NCBI GenBank assembly: GCA_025403435.1
Contig: CM046349.1
Coordinates: 18,002,004 to 18,066,003, forward strand
DNA length: 64,000 nt
Direction: 5' to 3'
Source: Artocarpus heterophyllus
Taxonomy: Eukaryota > Streptophyta > Magnoliopsida > Rosales > Moraceae
A program made the position numbers and the translations under genes. Shown piece after piece: positions 36,740 to 48,097 of this stretch; the first letter of the stretch is position 1, and each line of letters starts with the position of its first letter. Under the pieces are notes generated by a model that did no database searches, was not told where the DNA came from, and worked only from the letters and a program-made list of their open reading frames with translations.

Positions 36740-37795
36740 ACCCGACCTGTCGACGACGACTAGGTGAAGACATAATTTGATAAAGACAAAATGAAAGAAG
36801 TGTCAAATGAATATCCTATATCAAGAGGTCGAACTAAAAACTAAAGTATACCTGCTTGGTCCACAATCAACTATGAATCAAATAGTCGACACAAAGCAAC
36901 TATGAATCAGACAGTCCACACAATACGATTATGAGTGTGAAAATCGACTTATCTCTAAAGAACCCAAAATCAACCACAGTATTTGAGAATTCTAGAAAAT
37001 TACAATAACCCCAAAAAGCCAAAAAATAGCCTAAACTGGTACATTTCATTTTCTTAGTTTTTTGCCTTAAATCTAACCTTTGTTTTGCAAGAATAAAACC
37101 CAAAAATCCCAAAGAATTCCAAAGAACTAGAAAAGCTTAGAAACTCAAAAAAGAAGTTCAAAAGATTTAGAGACTTTGAGATCCTTAAAGTTTATGATCA
37201 GTGATGCTGGTCTGTAGTAGCAATGGCCAAAAGCGGCGAGTAGATCCGTGAAGGGAATCTAGGTTTGAAGAATAAGAAGGTCTAAAGAAGTGGTTTGAAG
37301 GAGTTTTGAGAAGGAAGTTTGAAGAGTATGAGTTGAGAGAATTCTAAGAGAGAAAATGTGAAAGCCTTTGAAAACTATCGAAATGAGGCAAGAAAGGTCT
37401 CAAAAACCCTTATGTATTCTCATAAGGGAGAGTTCACAACCGTCGAGCATGGAAACCCTAGATCCAATGGTTAAGGATTAAGGCAACCAAAGGTCATCAT
37501 CCAACGACTCAGAGCTTAGGTAGGAAAACTCTCCTATGATCTAACAGTCTAGATAGATCTCCTCGAAATGACACAACGCCTTCTGTAGGGACATGACATG
37601 TGTTCTAGTAGATGTGACTATTTAGCTGCCCAAGAAGTCAAACTGTTAGGCGCAATTATGACTCCAGTTAAAGGCTTCTTCAGGAAGCCATCCCAAGGGA
37701 CACGTCACAACTTCCAAGCAACAGGAAACTTGTAACATCCTCGACTACTGAAGCATGAAGCATCTTGCCAAGTCACTCCACGCTTGGGGGTCAAT
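36740..37795 (+). other. 3' untranslated region and polypurine tract of the Tat element
   Basis: No coding content. 'actatgaatcaaatagtcgac' and 'actatgaatcagacagtccac' are a local near-repeat at 36870-36920. The polypurine tract is 'gcttgggggtcaat' (37782-37795), directly before the LTR start TGTTATAGG. Confidence 0.75.
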
Positions 37796-38425
37796 TGTTA
37801 TAGGAGAACTTGACGGCACAAGGCCCGAGGGCAAAATGAAGAAAAAAGTCGAGTTGACCTCAAAGCTCGCCACTCTAGGAGGAAGTCGAGTTTAAGGCTT
37901 CGTATCCTTCGCCCATTAGTGCGCCCCACTCTAGAGACAAACAAGAATGGGTAGAACTGATAGTTGAGATAGTGTGCCTGAAATTAAGTTTACTAATATA
38001 GGATTCGAGGCACTTTCTGTACGTACAAGGACACCATGCGCAAAGGAGTATGGGCTGGTATAGAACCAGAGATTCCTGCCTCAAATTATCAATATTTTAG
38101 TCGTTTTTCCATAATATATCAATACTATAAATGAGAGAGATGGAGAAGAAGAAAGGGGATTCTAGATGTGTGTAATCACAACAGAAAACTGAGATCTCTC
38201 CTCTCCTTGAAGCGTGCACTGTTCTTCATATCTAAAATTCTATGTATTTTATACGAACATTTGATAAGAACAACTATAGTGGACGTAGCTCATTTAAGAA
38301 TGAACCACTGTAAATCCACGTGTCTCCTTATTTTCACTCTTTCTTTGATGTTTTTACCGCATTAATTAGTGGGGACCATGAATGATTGTGAGGATAATTA
38401 TTGTTGATTATTTCCAACATCAACA
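37796..38425 (+). repeat. 3' LTR of the Tat element
   Basis: 630 bp, TGTTATAGG...CATCAACA, with TATAAAT at 38126-38132, colinear with the 5' LTR. It ends exactly before the agagc duplication. Confidence 0.92.
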
Positions 38426-38445
38426 AGAGCATATCGTGGTTAATA

Positions 38446-39030
38446 TTTGAAGGCTTTTTTTTAGTAGCTAAATTGAAAAGTACCCGCATTATAAATAGAC
38501 CCTTAGGTATAAGGAGCGTTTTGGAGACGCCATTGAAATTTCTTTGAGTTTTTGTAAATTTTTTCATTCAGCTTTATTGGAAGAGAAAACAAGATCATTT
38601 GGGGCTTAACTAATGTCTCTCAACCTTTGTGTTAGAGATCAATCTAGATTGGATCGTCTAATTGAAGTAGGTTAGTTGGACCGAAGGCAAGCTGCATAAA
38701 TCGGGGCCTATGGAAATAGGAAGACTTTATGAGTTTAGAATTAGTGGAGTGGAGTGTTAGGAAACCTTATAATTCCAATTTTCTTTTAACTGTTATTCGA
38801 AGTAATAAGAGTCCCATCTTTCAAGCTGGTATGTTTAGCATCTATGGTTTTTTCGTGAATCAGATTTTTGGCCATGTTATATAATCACATAAGATGTTCA
38901 TCTATTTTTATTTATGCTTGTAATCATTTGTTTATTATTGTCATTAGAGACTAACCTATTAAAACGGTTTAATTCTGTGATTATCTGTGTATTTGTTAAG
39001 AGAGGTTCAACAGACCGTTAGGACTTAAAA
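38446..39030 (+). repeat. Copia-type LTR fragment
   Basis: It has a TATA box (TATAAATA, 38490-38497), then 'agcgttttggagacgcc', 'ttggaccgaaggcaag', 'ataagagtcccatctttc' and 'aatcagatttttggccatg'. It matches the fragment at 120-520 in its first half and that at 12093-12310 in its second. No PBS or coding region follows. The Tat insertion (duplication agagc at 38426-38430) lies only 16 bp upstream. Confidence 0.55.
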
Positions 39031-40065
39031 TGTCAATGTATTACCATTTATTATGGAATCTTTTAAGTCTGAACATAGATTACTTGCTTTGATAGCATTA
39101 AAATTGGAATCCGAACTCTCCAAAAAATTATCGACTACATGTTTTTCTTCTTTTTTTTTTTTTAATTTTATTACCCCTCACTTTTTAGTAGCATTTATTG
39201 CCCCTCACTTTTTGACGTCTATGTCTCAGCATGGAAAGTCTTTTTCTATTTTCTTTACGTTATTGCTAATAGCTATGTAATAAAGCTTTTGACACCCACA
39301 GTCCCTAAACTTATCCACGAGGGGGAAAAGTTTATGCTTTAATTTTTTAAATTTTTTTGTGTATCCCTGAGCGGGAAGTTAGATATTTATTTATTTATTT
39401 TTATCGTCAACATCATTGAATCTATGAGGGGGGAAAGTTAGAGGACCAGCATAATACATATACAAATGTCTATATATGCACATACGTAAATGTGTATGGA
39501 ATTTTGCTTCTATTAACCCATATGAAACTCCCCCCTTATGCGGCAGTTAATTAGCCACCTAACATGAGTTTGGATCTTACTGTTTGGCCCCATGTGGGCT
39601 GTTATTAGGAGTATAAATCAGAGTGAAATGGTTGGGCAACCTGTTGTTGGCCGTAAATGTCTTGAATTGACTAGAAAATGTGTAATGTTTAGTGAATGAA
39701 TGGGCTCTTCACTTTCAGGTGTTGTGCGGATATATAGGGAGAAACGACTAGGTAACATTTTTAAGATAAGTGTAACAAAGGTTGAAACAGGACGTAACTT
39801 TGTTGGGTTTTACAATAATTTAATAACATAATTTAATTGCATTACGTGACAAAGTTCATTAATATAAATTAAGCTAACTGAGTTTGATTGATCAACATAA
39901 TTGTTAAAATACATTGCATAATATCCCAAATACAATTAAACTTCATGCTCACAGTTCTATTTTTTTTTTTCTTTGGGATAGTAGCAGTAACAAAATGATT
40001 TTTTCCCCTTAATAAGGGGAAACAAATTCTCTTTTTTTAATCAAAATAGAAAGTTATTCGCCAAC
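39031..40065. other. AT-rich DNA, no gene recognised
   Basis: Short T and A runs, a pair of 'ttattacccctcactttttagtagcattt'-like segments near 39165-39215 that are an imperfect local duplication, and otherwise unremarkable sequence. Confidence 0.5.
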
Positions 40066-40069
40066 GGTA

Positions 40070-40432
40070 ATAAGACCATCTATAATGCAAATATGAATAT
40101 CAATGTCAATGTCATATGCACTATCGAAAAGTGAGAAAAAGCATGTTTAATATGTTACTTTATTTTATGCTTTGATGTATGATATCATTTAAAATTGTAT
40201 TTGTCTTTTGTCGTAATTATAAAACCTTGAAACTTAAAAAAGTGAAATTTTAATATTAAAATAATTAAAAAACAAGAATATTGTAATTATTAAAGCAAAA
40301 AAGTCAATTTATCAATCATTAGGAATCAAATGTCAAATCAGCTATGTGCTAGACATCGTAACAAATTTGCTACAAAGTTTAGTACATACTAAATTTAGCA
40401 TTAGAAAAGGTATTACATTAAAGATGGCTTTT
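40070..40432. mobile_element. Possible MITE with CCATCT-TAATG inverted ends
   Basis: The left end 'agaccatctataatgcaaat' and the reverse complement of the right end 'aagccatctttaatgtaata' agree at most positions. Inner segments ('tactaaatttagcatt') are also partly palindromic with sequence just outside the right end. No target duplication was found, so this is tentative. Confidence 0.3.
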
Positions 40433-40699
40433 TTACACTCAAATGCTAAATTTACCATCAACATATCAATTTAGTATTATATTAATAATCGAAAGAGTAG
40501 TCAAAATGCTAATAATCATCGCAATACTGCTTCTCATATGATGAATTAATACCCTATAGACACCGTCAAATTGCCAGTAACTGCCTGAAGATTAGTGAAT
40601 GACGAATTGTTTATCTCTTGTTTTGTTTTATTCTTTTTTTTTTCTTCTCTCCTCTTTGTTTTTTCTATGTTTTTTCATTCTTGCCTTTTTTTTCTTATA

Positions 40700-41262
40700 C
40701 TAGTTAGAAGCACACGCTTCATGCGTGTATTCTTTACAATTTTTTAGATATGAAATCTGGAATTACTTCAAGAATTTGGTTTTATTTATTTATTTTTGAG
40801 TGAATTTATTTATTTATTATTCTCCTAATAGTTTAAAAGAAAGATGTTTTTAGTGAAGAATATCATATAGTAAATTATTTATGGGACACATAAAAAAAGT
40901 GCATCTATGAGAGTTAGATGACAAGAAATGTTTAGGAAATGAAGAGGAGAAAGAGAAAAAAGGGGTTGCATGTGTAATATGTTAATTTGCACATTCACAC
41001 TTTTATACATATTAAGATGTAAAGAAAAGAAAAAGATAATCAACAAAAGAAAAAAAGATGTAAAGAAAAAAATATTTTAAAAAAATTTAATAAAGCAAAA
41101 AGAAAATAAAGAAAAAAGAGAAAGAGATGAGAAAGTGGTGACAAGTGCAACTTGCAAGTGAAAGAGAAAATAAAGTTGCTCCCTCTACACATAGAAGAAA
41201 AAAGAAGATGCTACATGTCAACAATATGTTGATTTACACATTGACACTTCATATATAGTAAA
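40700..41262 (-). mobile_element. Non-autonomous Helitron-like element
   Basis: On the minus strand the left end is a Helitron 3' terminus: a 6 bp stem hairpin ACACGC-atgaa-GCGTGT (40712-40728), eight bases, then CTAG followed by T (40699). The opposite end reads TTTACTATATATGAAGTGTC and is repeated in part at about 41000 (TAATATGTATAAAAGTGTG), as in nested Helitron 5' ends (TCTACTATATAT type). There is no Rep/helicase. The interior is purine-rich and non-coding. Confidence 0.55.
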
Positions 41263-42319
41263 TGTCACGACCTAAAATTAGGGCTAGTGATAAATCTTTA
41301 AAGTTTTATGAATGTGGGGTTTTGGTGAGAACACCATTTAAAAAAAAAAACAGTAATGCATCCACCTGTCAAACTTTTGGTAGGTTACAAATAATTTTAA
41401 TAAAGAAATTCGTTCATCACAAAGAGAGTTTATCATGCATCACCTACATAATACATAACACTTAACCTATAGTTAATACAGGTGAAGTTCCTAACTGATA
41501 ATTCTGCACTAGTTTAGGTAATCAAAGCTACTAATAGACACATATCAATAATCATGAAAATTCATTCGAAGCATTACCAAAAGATGTAGCCACAAGCTTT
41601 AAAACATTCTAACTACTCTGTCAATTTAGCTCGCACTGAACACCACCTGGGGAAAAAGAGGAACTGGAGCTCAGTAGGAATACCGACTACTTGGTTTTTA
41701 AATCCACAAACAAAAATAAATAATCGAAGTTCATGTATTTCTACAAGAAAATATTCTGTAGCCTTTATGATTTCAAATAAAATTCCAATAACACTAAACA
41801 AATTAACATTCTAACAAAAATTCATAAATAAATAAACAAGTAAATAAATATAATAAATGAATGAATAAATAAACATTTAAAGAACATCAATCTAAACATA
41901 TAGAAAGTTAGAAACTCGCTGTTAAATTTGACACTCAAGCTCTAATTATTAATGAAGGAAAGGAGGAAAGAAAGAAAGGTATTTAAAGATGCCCATTGTG
42001 CTCAGAATGAGCACCTCGTGTCCGGTGTGTTGACTAACATAAATTTAATAGTCCTTGAGGAATTTTCTAGATGGCCATAAACTAATCTAGCAGTGCCGCT
42101 AGAGCCATAATAACTTACAGAACAAGGATCTTCTCAAATTACTCTCAACCGTTCAAAATTACTAAGGCATTAGTTATATTAGTTCTAACAAAAATTCAGC
42201 ACCATAAAGGCTACTTTTTAGCTAAAACCAAAAATTTAAACCTACAAGAAGTAGTTCACAGAATACTTATGGAATGCCATAACTGCAAGACGTGCCATCT
42301 AGAGTATACATATACAACA
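41263..42319 (-). repeat. Gypsy LTR remnant, left part
   Basis: It begins TGTCACGACCTAAAATTAGG, the form in which many gypsy LTRs end when read from the opposite strand. It is interrupted by the solo LTR at 42320 and resumes at 44297. Given its place to the left of a minus-strand gag-RT, it is probably part of the 3' LTR of that element. No target duplication could be tested because the other LTR is missing. Confidence 0.5.
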
Positions 42320-44291
42320 TGTAACGCCCCTATGTGGGGGTTAACAGTTTTTAATGAGATAAAATAAAAATAAATAATAAAAGTAAAACCTTAAAAATAA
42401 AATTTGCCCGGGACTTAAATGAAAACTCTCAACTCAAAAATAAAAATATAAACGATAAATAAACCACAGTTTTAATGTAGCACCTTAAATTTAATAATAT
42501 AAACTGTTGTCATCATCATTTTGACCCTCAACACATTGTAATACAGTCACAGAAAGTAACAATTGATGCTTACATTATCATGAAGAACATTCTCAACAAT
42601 TGAAGCAGTCCCAATGTAATATAGCTACATCACTTCCTCAACTATATTTCTCGTAGCCACCTCACACTTAGTGAGTCCTGAAAAGATAAAAATATAAGGG
42701 AATGAGCAACACTATGCTCAGTAGAGAAAGCCATTACTCACCTTTAGGTTTTTATCATTACCACATTAAAATCTGCATGGTTAGTAAGTTACATCATATT
42801 CCAGATTATGAGGTTTATTATGATCACATCTTATGGATACCGTAGTTAATCATTACCAAGTGTCATAATTACACATTTATACAAATATTACCAATCATCA
42901 TTGTTCCTAGGTATCCATGTTAAATTGAGTATCACTCAACTCATCGAAACCCAAATGGGCGCACTTGATCACCCTATAAACATTCCAAGGGTGTTCCGGT
43001 GAGGGGACATCAAGCCCCGAGTCCTCACCAAATCGATTCCTGTACAGTGTGTTCTGGGACTTTCAACCCAAGGAAGCGTCATCGCCTTCCCCCTATTTTA
43101 CCTTTTAGGGTATTCATGCCCAAGGACGTAACCGTCGCCCTCTTCATGTCTCACAATTTCTCTATATTGAATCATTATCAATAGAGTTAGTTTTCCTAAC
43201 CATGCTTCTCAATTTATAACATGTGTCAATTCATTATGTTCCTCGCCGTACAATACAAGACGAGTCCATGTCATAGTTTCATATGTGATAATCATATAAT
43301 ATCAGTTCAACATAGATATATATATATTGCGGCAAAACAATCAATTTTAATTCTATAAAAACCTCACAAAAGATGAGTAATAGAATCCCTACCTTTTAAG
43401 TTTATCAACAGTCTCTTAATCCTGGAATCAATTAACGTTAGCTCCATACTCCCTTGATCCTAAGGCGTGCATAAGGACAATTAAAACTAAAGCACAACAT
43501 ACAACTACATTCATAAAATTTATTTTAATTTAATCTTAGAATTTCAAGAAATAACCACTGCCCATAGAGGTATTATAAAGTTTAACAATATAAATTTTCT
43601 GTCTAGGGCATATACACTTAGACTTCATACATATGCTCCAAAATAGCAACAAACATATACTTAGGTTTAAGAACGCAAATTTGAATAATCCTTTAGTATA
43701 AAAGAAAATTTATAAATGAAAGACTAAATTTGTTCATAAGATTCTAACCTCGGATTATGGTTAGTTGGAAGCTTGAAATGGCTTCAAAACAGGTTCCTTT
43801 AGTTCGGTATGACTGAAATTCTTGCTCAAATGGAGGTGATGGTGGCTGATTTTTATGGCTGCCTTGAAGAAGTTCTCTAAGTATTTTGCTTCAGCAAAGA
43901 AATGAGAAGAAGAGTGTGGGAACCGTGGAAGAGAAAGGAAGAAAAGATGAAGTCTTTGAAGAGAAGTGATAGAAACAATTATAGAGGAGACATGTTGAAG
44001 CATGTCACGGAGGAAATAAAGAAAATGAGGGTCAAGAGTAGTTGGAAAAGATATCCTTATGTCTCATCTAAAGACTTTAACACACATAATGCCAATATGA
44101 CATTTTTGAGATTTATTAGAAGTTCTAAGGCTTTTTAGTAATCATACTAAATAAATATAGGAGAATTTTAGAAAACTTAAAAATAGATAAAAATAAATAT
44201 TATAAAATAAATTTAAATGAAGCAATTTTTTTTATACATTAAAATTAATTTAATTACCTCAATACCCGTTAGGAGAATAACGGGTGTCACA
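42320..44291 (-). mobile_element. Solo LTR 4 (TGTAACACCC family, second copy)
   Basis: 1972 bp from TGTAACGCCCC to GGGTGTCACA, with a perfect caaca target duplication (42315-42319 and 44292-44296). The middle (about 42750-43514) is nearly identical to 22418-23168 of solo LTR 1, while the two outer thirds are much more diverged. Minus orientation is likely, as for copy 1. The small ORF it shares with copy 1 (42999-43184 here, 22658-22840 there) lies within the conserved block. Confidence 0.92.
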
Positions 44292-44296
44292 CAACA

Positions 44297-45238
44297 ATAA
44301 GTAAAACAATGTAAACAATTAAATCAATAGTCAATATCACATTCAAACTTGAAATTTTAATTATTTATTTCAACCTTTGATATCAATGAAACTAAATTAT
44401 ATTACAAATCCTACAAAAATATTTTTTAAAAAATTCTGAAGTTTTTGGTAGTCGAAGTTCCTACCAAAAAGTCTAATGAAACGCATAAACATTCCAATTT
44501 GAAAACGTGAAACCTTTAAGCCCAAAACCAAAAACTTTACTCGTTTTTCTTGTCTTTCAGATTTTGTCTCCCAATTTCATCATCGTGAACACGTCTGGAG
44601 CATTGGAAATAGGCTGGTATGTATTTTCATCAGGTTTTAAGAGCCGAGGTGAACATTTGACCAAGTTTGACTAGGTTTGATTGTCATCAATGGAGGAGGT
44701 GTCAGTCGAGGTGGGTATTAAAATGAATCTCTCGATGAAAGGAGTCTGTTTTTAATGGTTGCACTTTGAAATGGCATCCAGTTCACCAATAAATTAACAA
44801 AATCTGTCAAAACTAGGAGGCGTTGTAGGCCTAAAGAAATCTGGTGATGACTAGATTGGTGAGGGGGAGGTTCTTGCTCCCTCGGCATGAGTAGTATGAA
44901 GGTATAGTTGGCTAGAGGAGACAAAGCTGGACGGCGCCAGAATCATGTGTGGAAGCTTGGAAAACACCAACTTTTTAGGCTCCTCTCTAGCAGCTAGCGG
45001 TGAGTGAATCGGCACAGCTTGGGCGGTTTGAGGTTCAGGTGACGGTGCCCCGATTGGCAAGAGCTTGTAAGCAATGACAGCCGAAGGTTGGTCGGTGGCA
45101 ATGGGTAGTAGCTGGGTCCTTTTTAGGTGTGAAAAATGGAGGAATAAAATGGGAAGAAGAAGAGAAAGTAGGAAAAAAAATCTGATTTTTTGTTGTCTTT
45201 TTAAGTGGTTTTGCCCATTTGTCTTTCTAAAAGCTAAA
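44297..45238 (-). repeat. Gypsy LTR remnant, right part
   Basis: Continues the 41263 block after the solo LTR. The stretch from 44560 to 45120 is GC-richer and reads on the minus strand like a transcribed LTR region with pyrimidine-rich segments. It stops at a junction with RT sequence at about 45238, so the LTR start and the rest of pol have been deleted. Confidence 0.45.
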
Positions 45239-45880
45239 AAAATCCGATTTATAAGGTCCATAAAAGTTGTACGGGCATTTGTAAATCCAAAAGGCAAGAC
45301 CTTAAAATCGAAATGGCCATATCGAGTCCTAAAGGCGGTCTTTGGATTGTCTTCTTCTCGAATCCTTAATTGGTGATAACCAACCTCAAATCGATCTTTA
45401 AAAAGAACCTTGATCCTCCAAGTTGGTCAAACAACTCATCAATTCTTGGTAATGGGAATTTGTTCTTTATAGTCATTTGGTTTAGCTTCCTATAAAGTCT
45501 TAAAGACCCATCGGCTTTCTTAGCAAAAAGAACTAGAGCACCCCAAAGTGAGGTACTTTCTCGAATAAACCCTTTACTTAAAAGCTCATCCAATTGCTTT
45601 CGCAATTCCTTAAGCTCGGCAAGCACCATACGAAGGAGGAATGGAAACTAGTTAGGCCCTTGGAACTAAATCGATATAGAATTCAATCTCTTTGTTTGGC
45701 AATAAACCTAGCAACTTATTGGGAAAAACATTTGGATATTCACTCACTGAGACACCCAAGGCTATTGATCAGCGGTACCAAGTTCACCATCAATAGCAAA
45801 TAAATTCTTATAACTCATAAGTCTCCGTCTAAGCATGTTCTAAGAATAGGTCTAGGTGTAATTGCCTCTGAACTGGCATG
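45239..45880 (-). pseudogene. Truncated gypsy reverse transcriptase
   Basis: The fragments [54 protein letters not shown] and [20 protein letters not shown] are RT motifs in order. Sequence after DLINRIF, which should lead to the YIDD site, RNase H and integrase, is absent: the frame runs into the LTR-like block at about 45238. Confidence 0.88.
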
Positions 45881-45922
45881 ATAAACAACCCATTCCCTTT
45901 TTACGATAAGGTTACTTTCTTT

Positions 45923-46276
45923 TTATGACATTCCCCTATAGCTTGGTACTTGGAGCCAATTTATGCACAAAATTACATCAAATTGGCTCATGGACAAAAC
46001 TATCAAATCAACAGAAAACTTGCAATCATAAACTACTGTACAACAAGGCCTACATATCGTAAATACCTTAGTAATTCCTCCTATCGGAGTATTCAAAATT
46101 AATGAAAGACTAAAGGTCTCAATAGTTAATCCCAAAAAACTAGCAAGCGGTGCAGAAATAAAGGAATAGGAAGATCCAGTATCAAACAACACTTGCTCCC
46201 AAAAGTGAAAAATTAGAACCATACCATCAACGACACCATGGACAGGCTGCTCAAAGTTCTCCACCATCCCTATCAT
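45923..46276 (-). pseudogene. Gypsy aspartic protease
   Basis: QVLFDTGSSYSFISAPLASF contains the catalytic DTGSS; SVDLIVLSMSQFDVILCINW is the typical end of gypsy protease. It lies directly between gag (right) and RT (left), as expected on the minus strand. The motif looks intact, but the neighbours are broken. Confidence 0.88.
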
Positions 46277-47328
46277 AGCATATGCTTGGGCATTTCCTTC
46301 CCCCTTGCTCCCTTATCCTTGTCCTGGGTGACTGCTACTTGCACCAAGTCCTCCTATAGAGTGGCCTCTACCCCTTTGACTATTTGAGGCTTACGACCTT
46401 TGATATCCTAGTCTGAATCTAGATTCCTGAGCCCAAAATTATGATTGATATTGTGGTCTATACTGTGGCTGTGGATATGGAGAAATATATGTTTGAGAAG
46501 GACCTTGAGACTAGGCGGCCCTAGCCTGATTGCTCTAGAACGATGCAGAACCTATCTGATAACCTTAAGTCCCTCTAAGAGAAAGCGGGGAATTTTGTTG
46601 GCTTAGTGCAAGAATTGGACGATTGCTTCTAATATGGCCTACCACTAGTTTTGATTCCTCTTGGTTATCTTACGATCATTTCCTTTACCCCTATTCTTTC
46701 TTGCTTGATTTTCCACAATAACTGCCTCGCCACTCTAAGTAGTGGCGACCATCCACTAGAGAAGTGTTCTTGGCAGTTACTATTTTTCCTCGATGTCAGG
46801 TCTTAAGCCATTCTTAAACTATACTATTTTGAGTATAGGATCTGCTGTAGGCTCATAAGCATGTTGTGCCAACCTAAAAAATTGTCTATAGTACTCATTG
46901 ACTATCAAGCTCCCTTGCCTTAGTTGGGTGAGTTACCTCATCATCTGAGCCATATGCTGCTCATTTACAAAGTTCTATAAGAAAAAATCCTCAAATTTCT
47001 CCCATGTCATATTCTCTACATACTGTGTCTGTTCAATAATTATCCACTAGTTCTCAGCTACACCAATTAAATAATTGCTAGCAAAAGTGGGCCTATACTC
47101 CATAGGAACTTCATTAATTTGAAACTTTCTCTTTATTTCATTAATCCAACTATCGACTACTTACGGTCCATCCACTCTGTTAAATTTAGACAGATTCAAT
47201 CTAGCAAAATCACGAAAGTGATGCAGCTTGTACGTTTGGAATATTTTCTTGATGTGGTGCAGTTGGTTGATCTTTAGAATTATTCCTCCCAATTGGATTT
47301 CTTCTTCTTTCTCTTCTAGGACGCATCT
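46277..47328 (-). pseudogene. Gypsy gag (decayed)
   Basis: It begins MRPRRKRRRNPIGRNNSKDQ at about 47328 and continues in several frames. LTQLRQGSLIVNEYYRQFFR and LAQHAYEPTADPILKIV are the conserved gag LRQG...V.EY segment. Stops occur about every 20-40 codons. No zinc knuckle could be read with confidence. Confidence 0.75.
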
Positions 47329-47340
47329 TAGGAATATGAA

Positions 47341-48097
47341 TTTGATATGCTAAAAGTATTAGTAAAAATGGGAATGCATGATAGTCTAAAATATATAAAA
47401 AGCTTTATCTAGTTTGATAGATAGCATATTCCGAGTTTTCAAACCCTTTCTTAAAGAATCAAACCAGCCATAAATAAAAGGAAAACAGCCAACAACATCT
47501 TCATCCAAATAGATAAATAAATTATAAAAAAGGAAACAACCTTTGAACAGAGGCAAAGAAACTCCGTACAAATATAGAGGAAAAAAATGAAGACGAATGT
47601 TTTGTTTAGGAGTGTGGTTTAACTAGAAAGTTTAAACCGTAACAGTGTACAGCTCTCATATCCTATAGTATAAAACTTAAATTTACTATAATGTAAAGCT
47701 CTCAAGTGTGGTTTCAACTATATAGTTTCAACTACTCTTCCTAATACCTTAAAAAAATAATATTTAGTGGTTGTCTTACGTCTTCAATGATGTTAGAAAA
47801 AAAAAGTATATTGCTTCAAACAAGTCTATGATAGTGAATGTTAAAATTCTCTACCAGTGGTAAACAATCTAAGGACTCATATAAAATCTTAACAAGATTT
47901 AGGGTGGCTTAATATAGTTCTTATTGTACTTGATTATAAAAATAATAAAGAGAAAAAAAGAAGATCCATATTTTTGATGATCCCACCCCGTCAGGCCACC
48001 AACCGTGACTCCCAAAATCCGATGAACCTAGACCCATCACACCTGGCTCTGGCGAAATTTGACGAAATCTGACAGTGCCGATGTGTAGGGGCTGAGC
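47341..48097 (-). other. Probable 5' untranslated part of the gypsy remnant
   Basis: No gene. The last 130 bp ('ccgtgactcccaaaatccg', 'cacacctggctctggcg') resemble the region next to a gypsy LTR end, but I cannot identify a primer-binding site or LTR edge before the copia LTR starts at 48098. Confidence 0.35.

Larger units (their letters stand above)
19067..38425 (+). mobile_element. Nested Tat-lineage Ty3/gypsy element, complete
   Basis: Two related LTRs (19067-19742 and 37796-38425) bound the element and a perfect agagc duplication flanks it (19062-19066 and 38426-38430). Inside, on the plus strand: PBS, gag, protease, RT, RNase H, an archaeal-type RNase H and integrase; then an antisense ORF and a polypurine tract. 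The two RNase H domains and the antisense ORF place it in the Tat (Tat/Ogre/Retand) group. Three solo LTRs interrupt it at 21992-23958, 26688-28875 and 30312-34771; without these it is about 10.7 kb, a normal Tat size. All coding parts are broken. Confidence 0.93.

Noticed and set aside
39160..39280. 75-residue ORF with repeated FVAFIAPHFL-like text
   Set aside because: It comes from a small imperfect local duplication in T-rich DNA; there is no other support for a gene.
22658..43184. Conserved 60-residue ORFs (22658-22840 and 42999-43184) with nearly the same protein
   Set aside because: Both lie in the near-identical middle block of two solo LTRs. The conservation is at DNA level, with no start context or domain, and the likely LTR orientation is the opposite strand.
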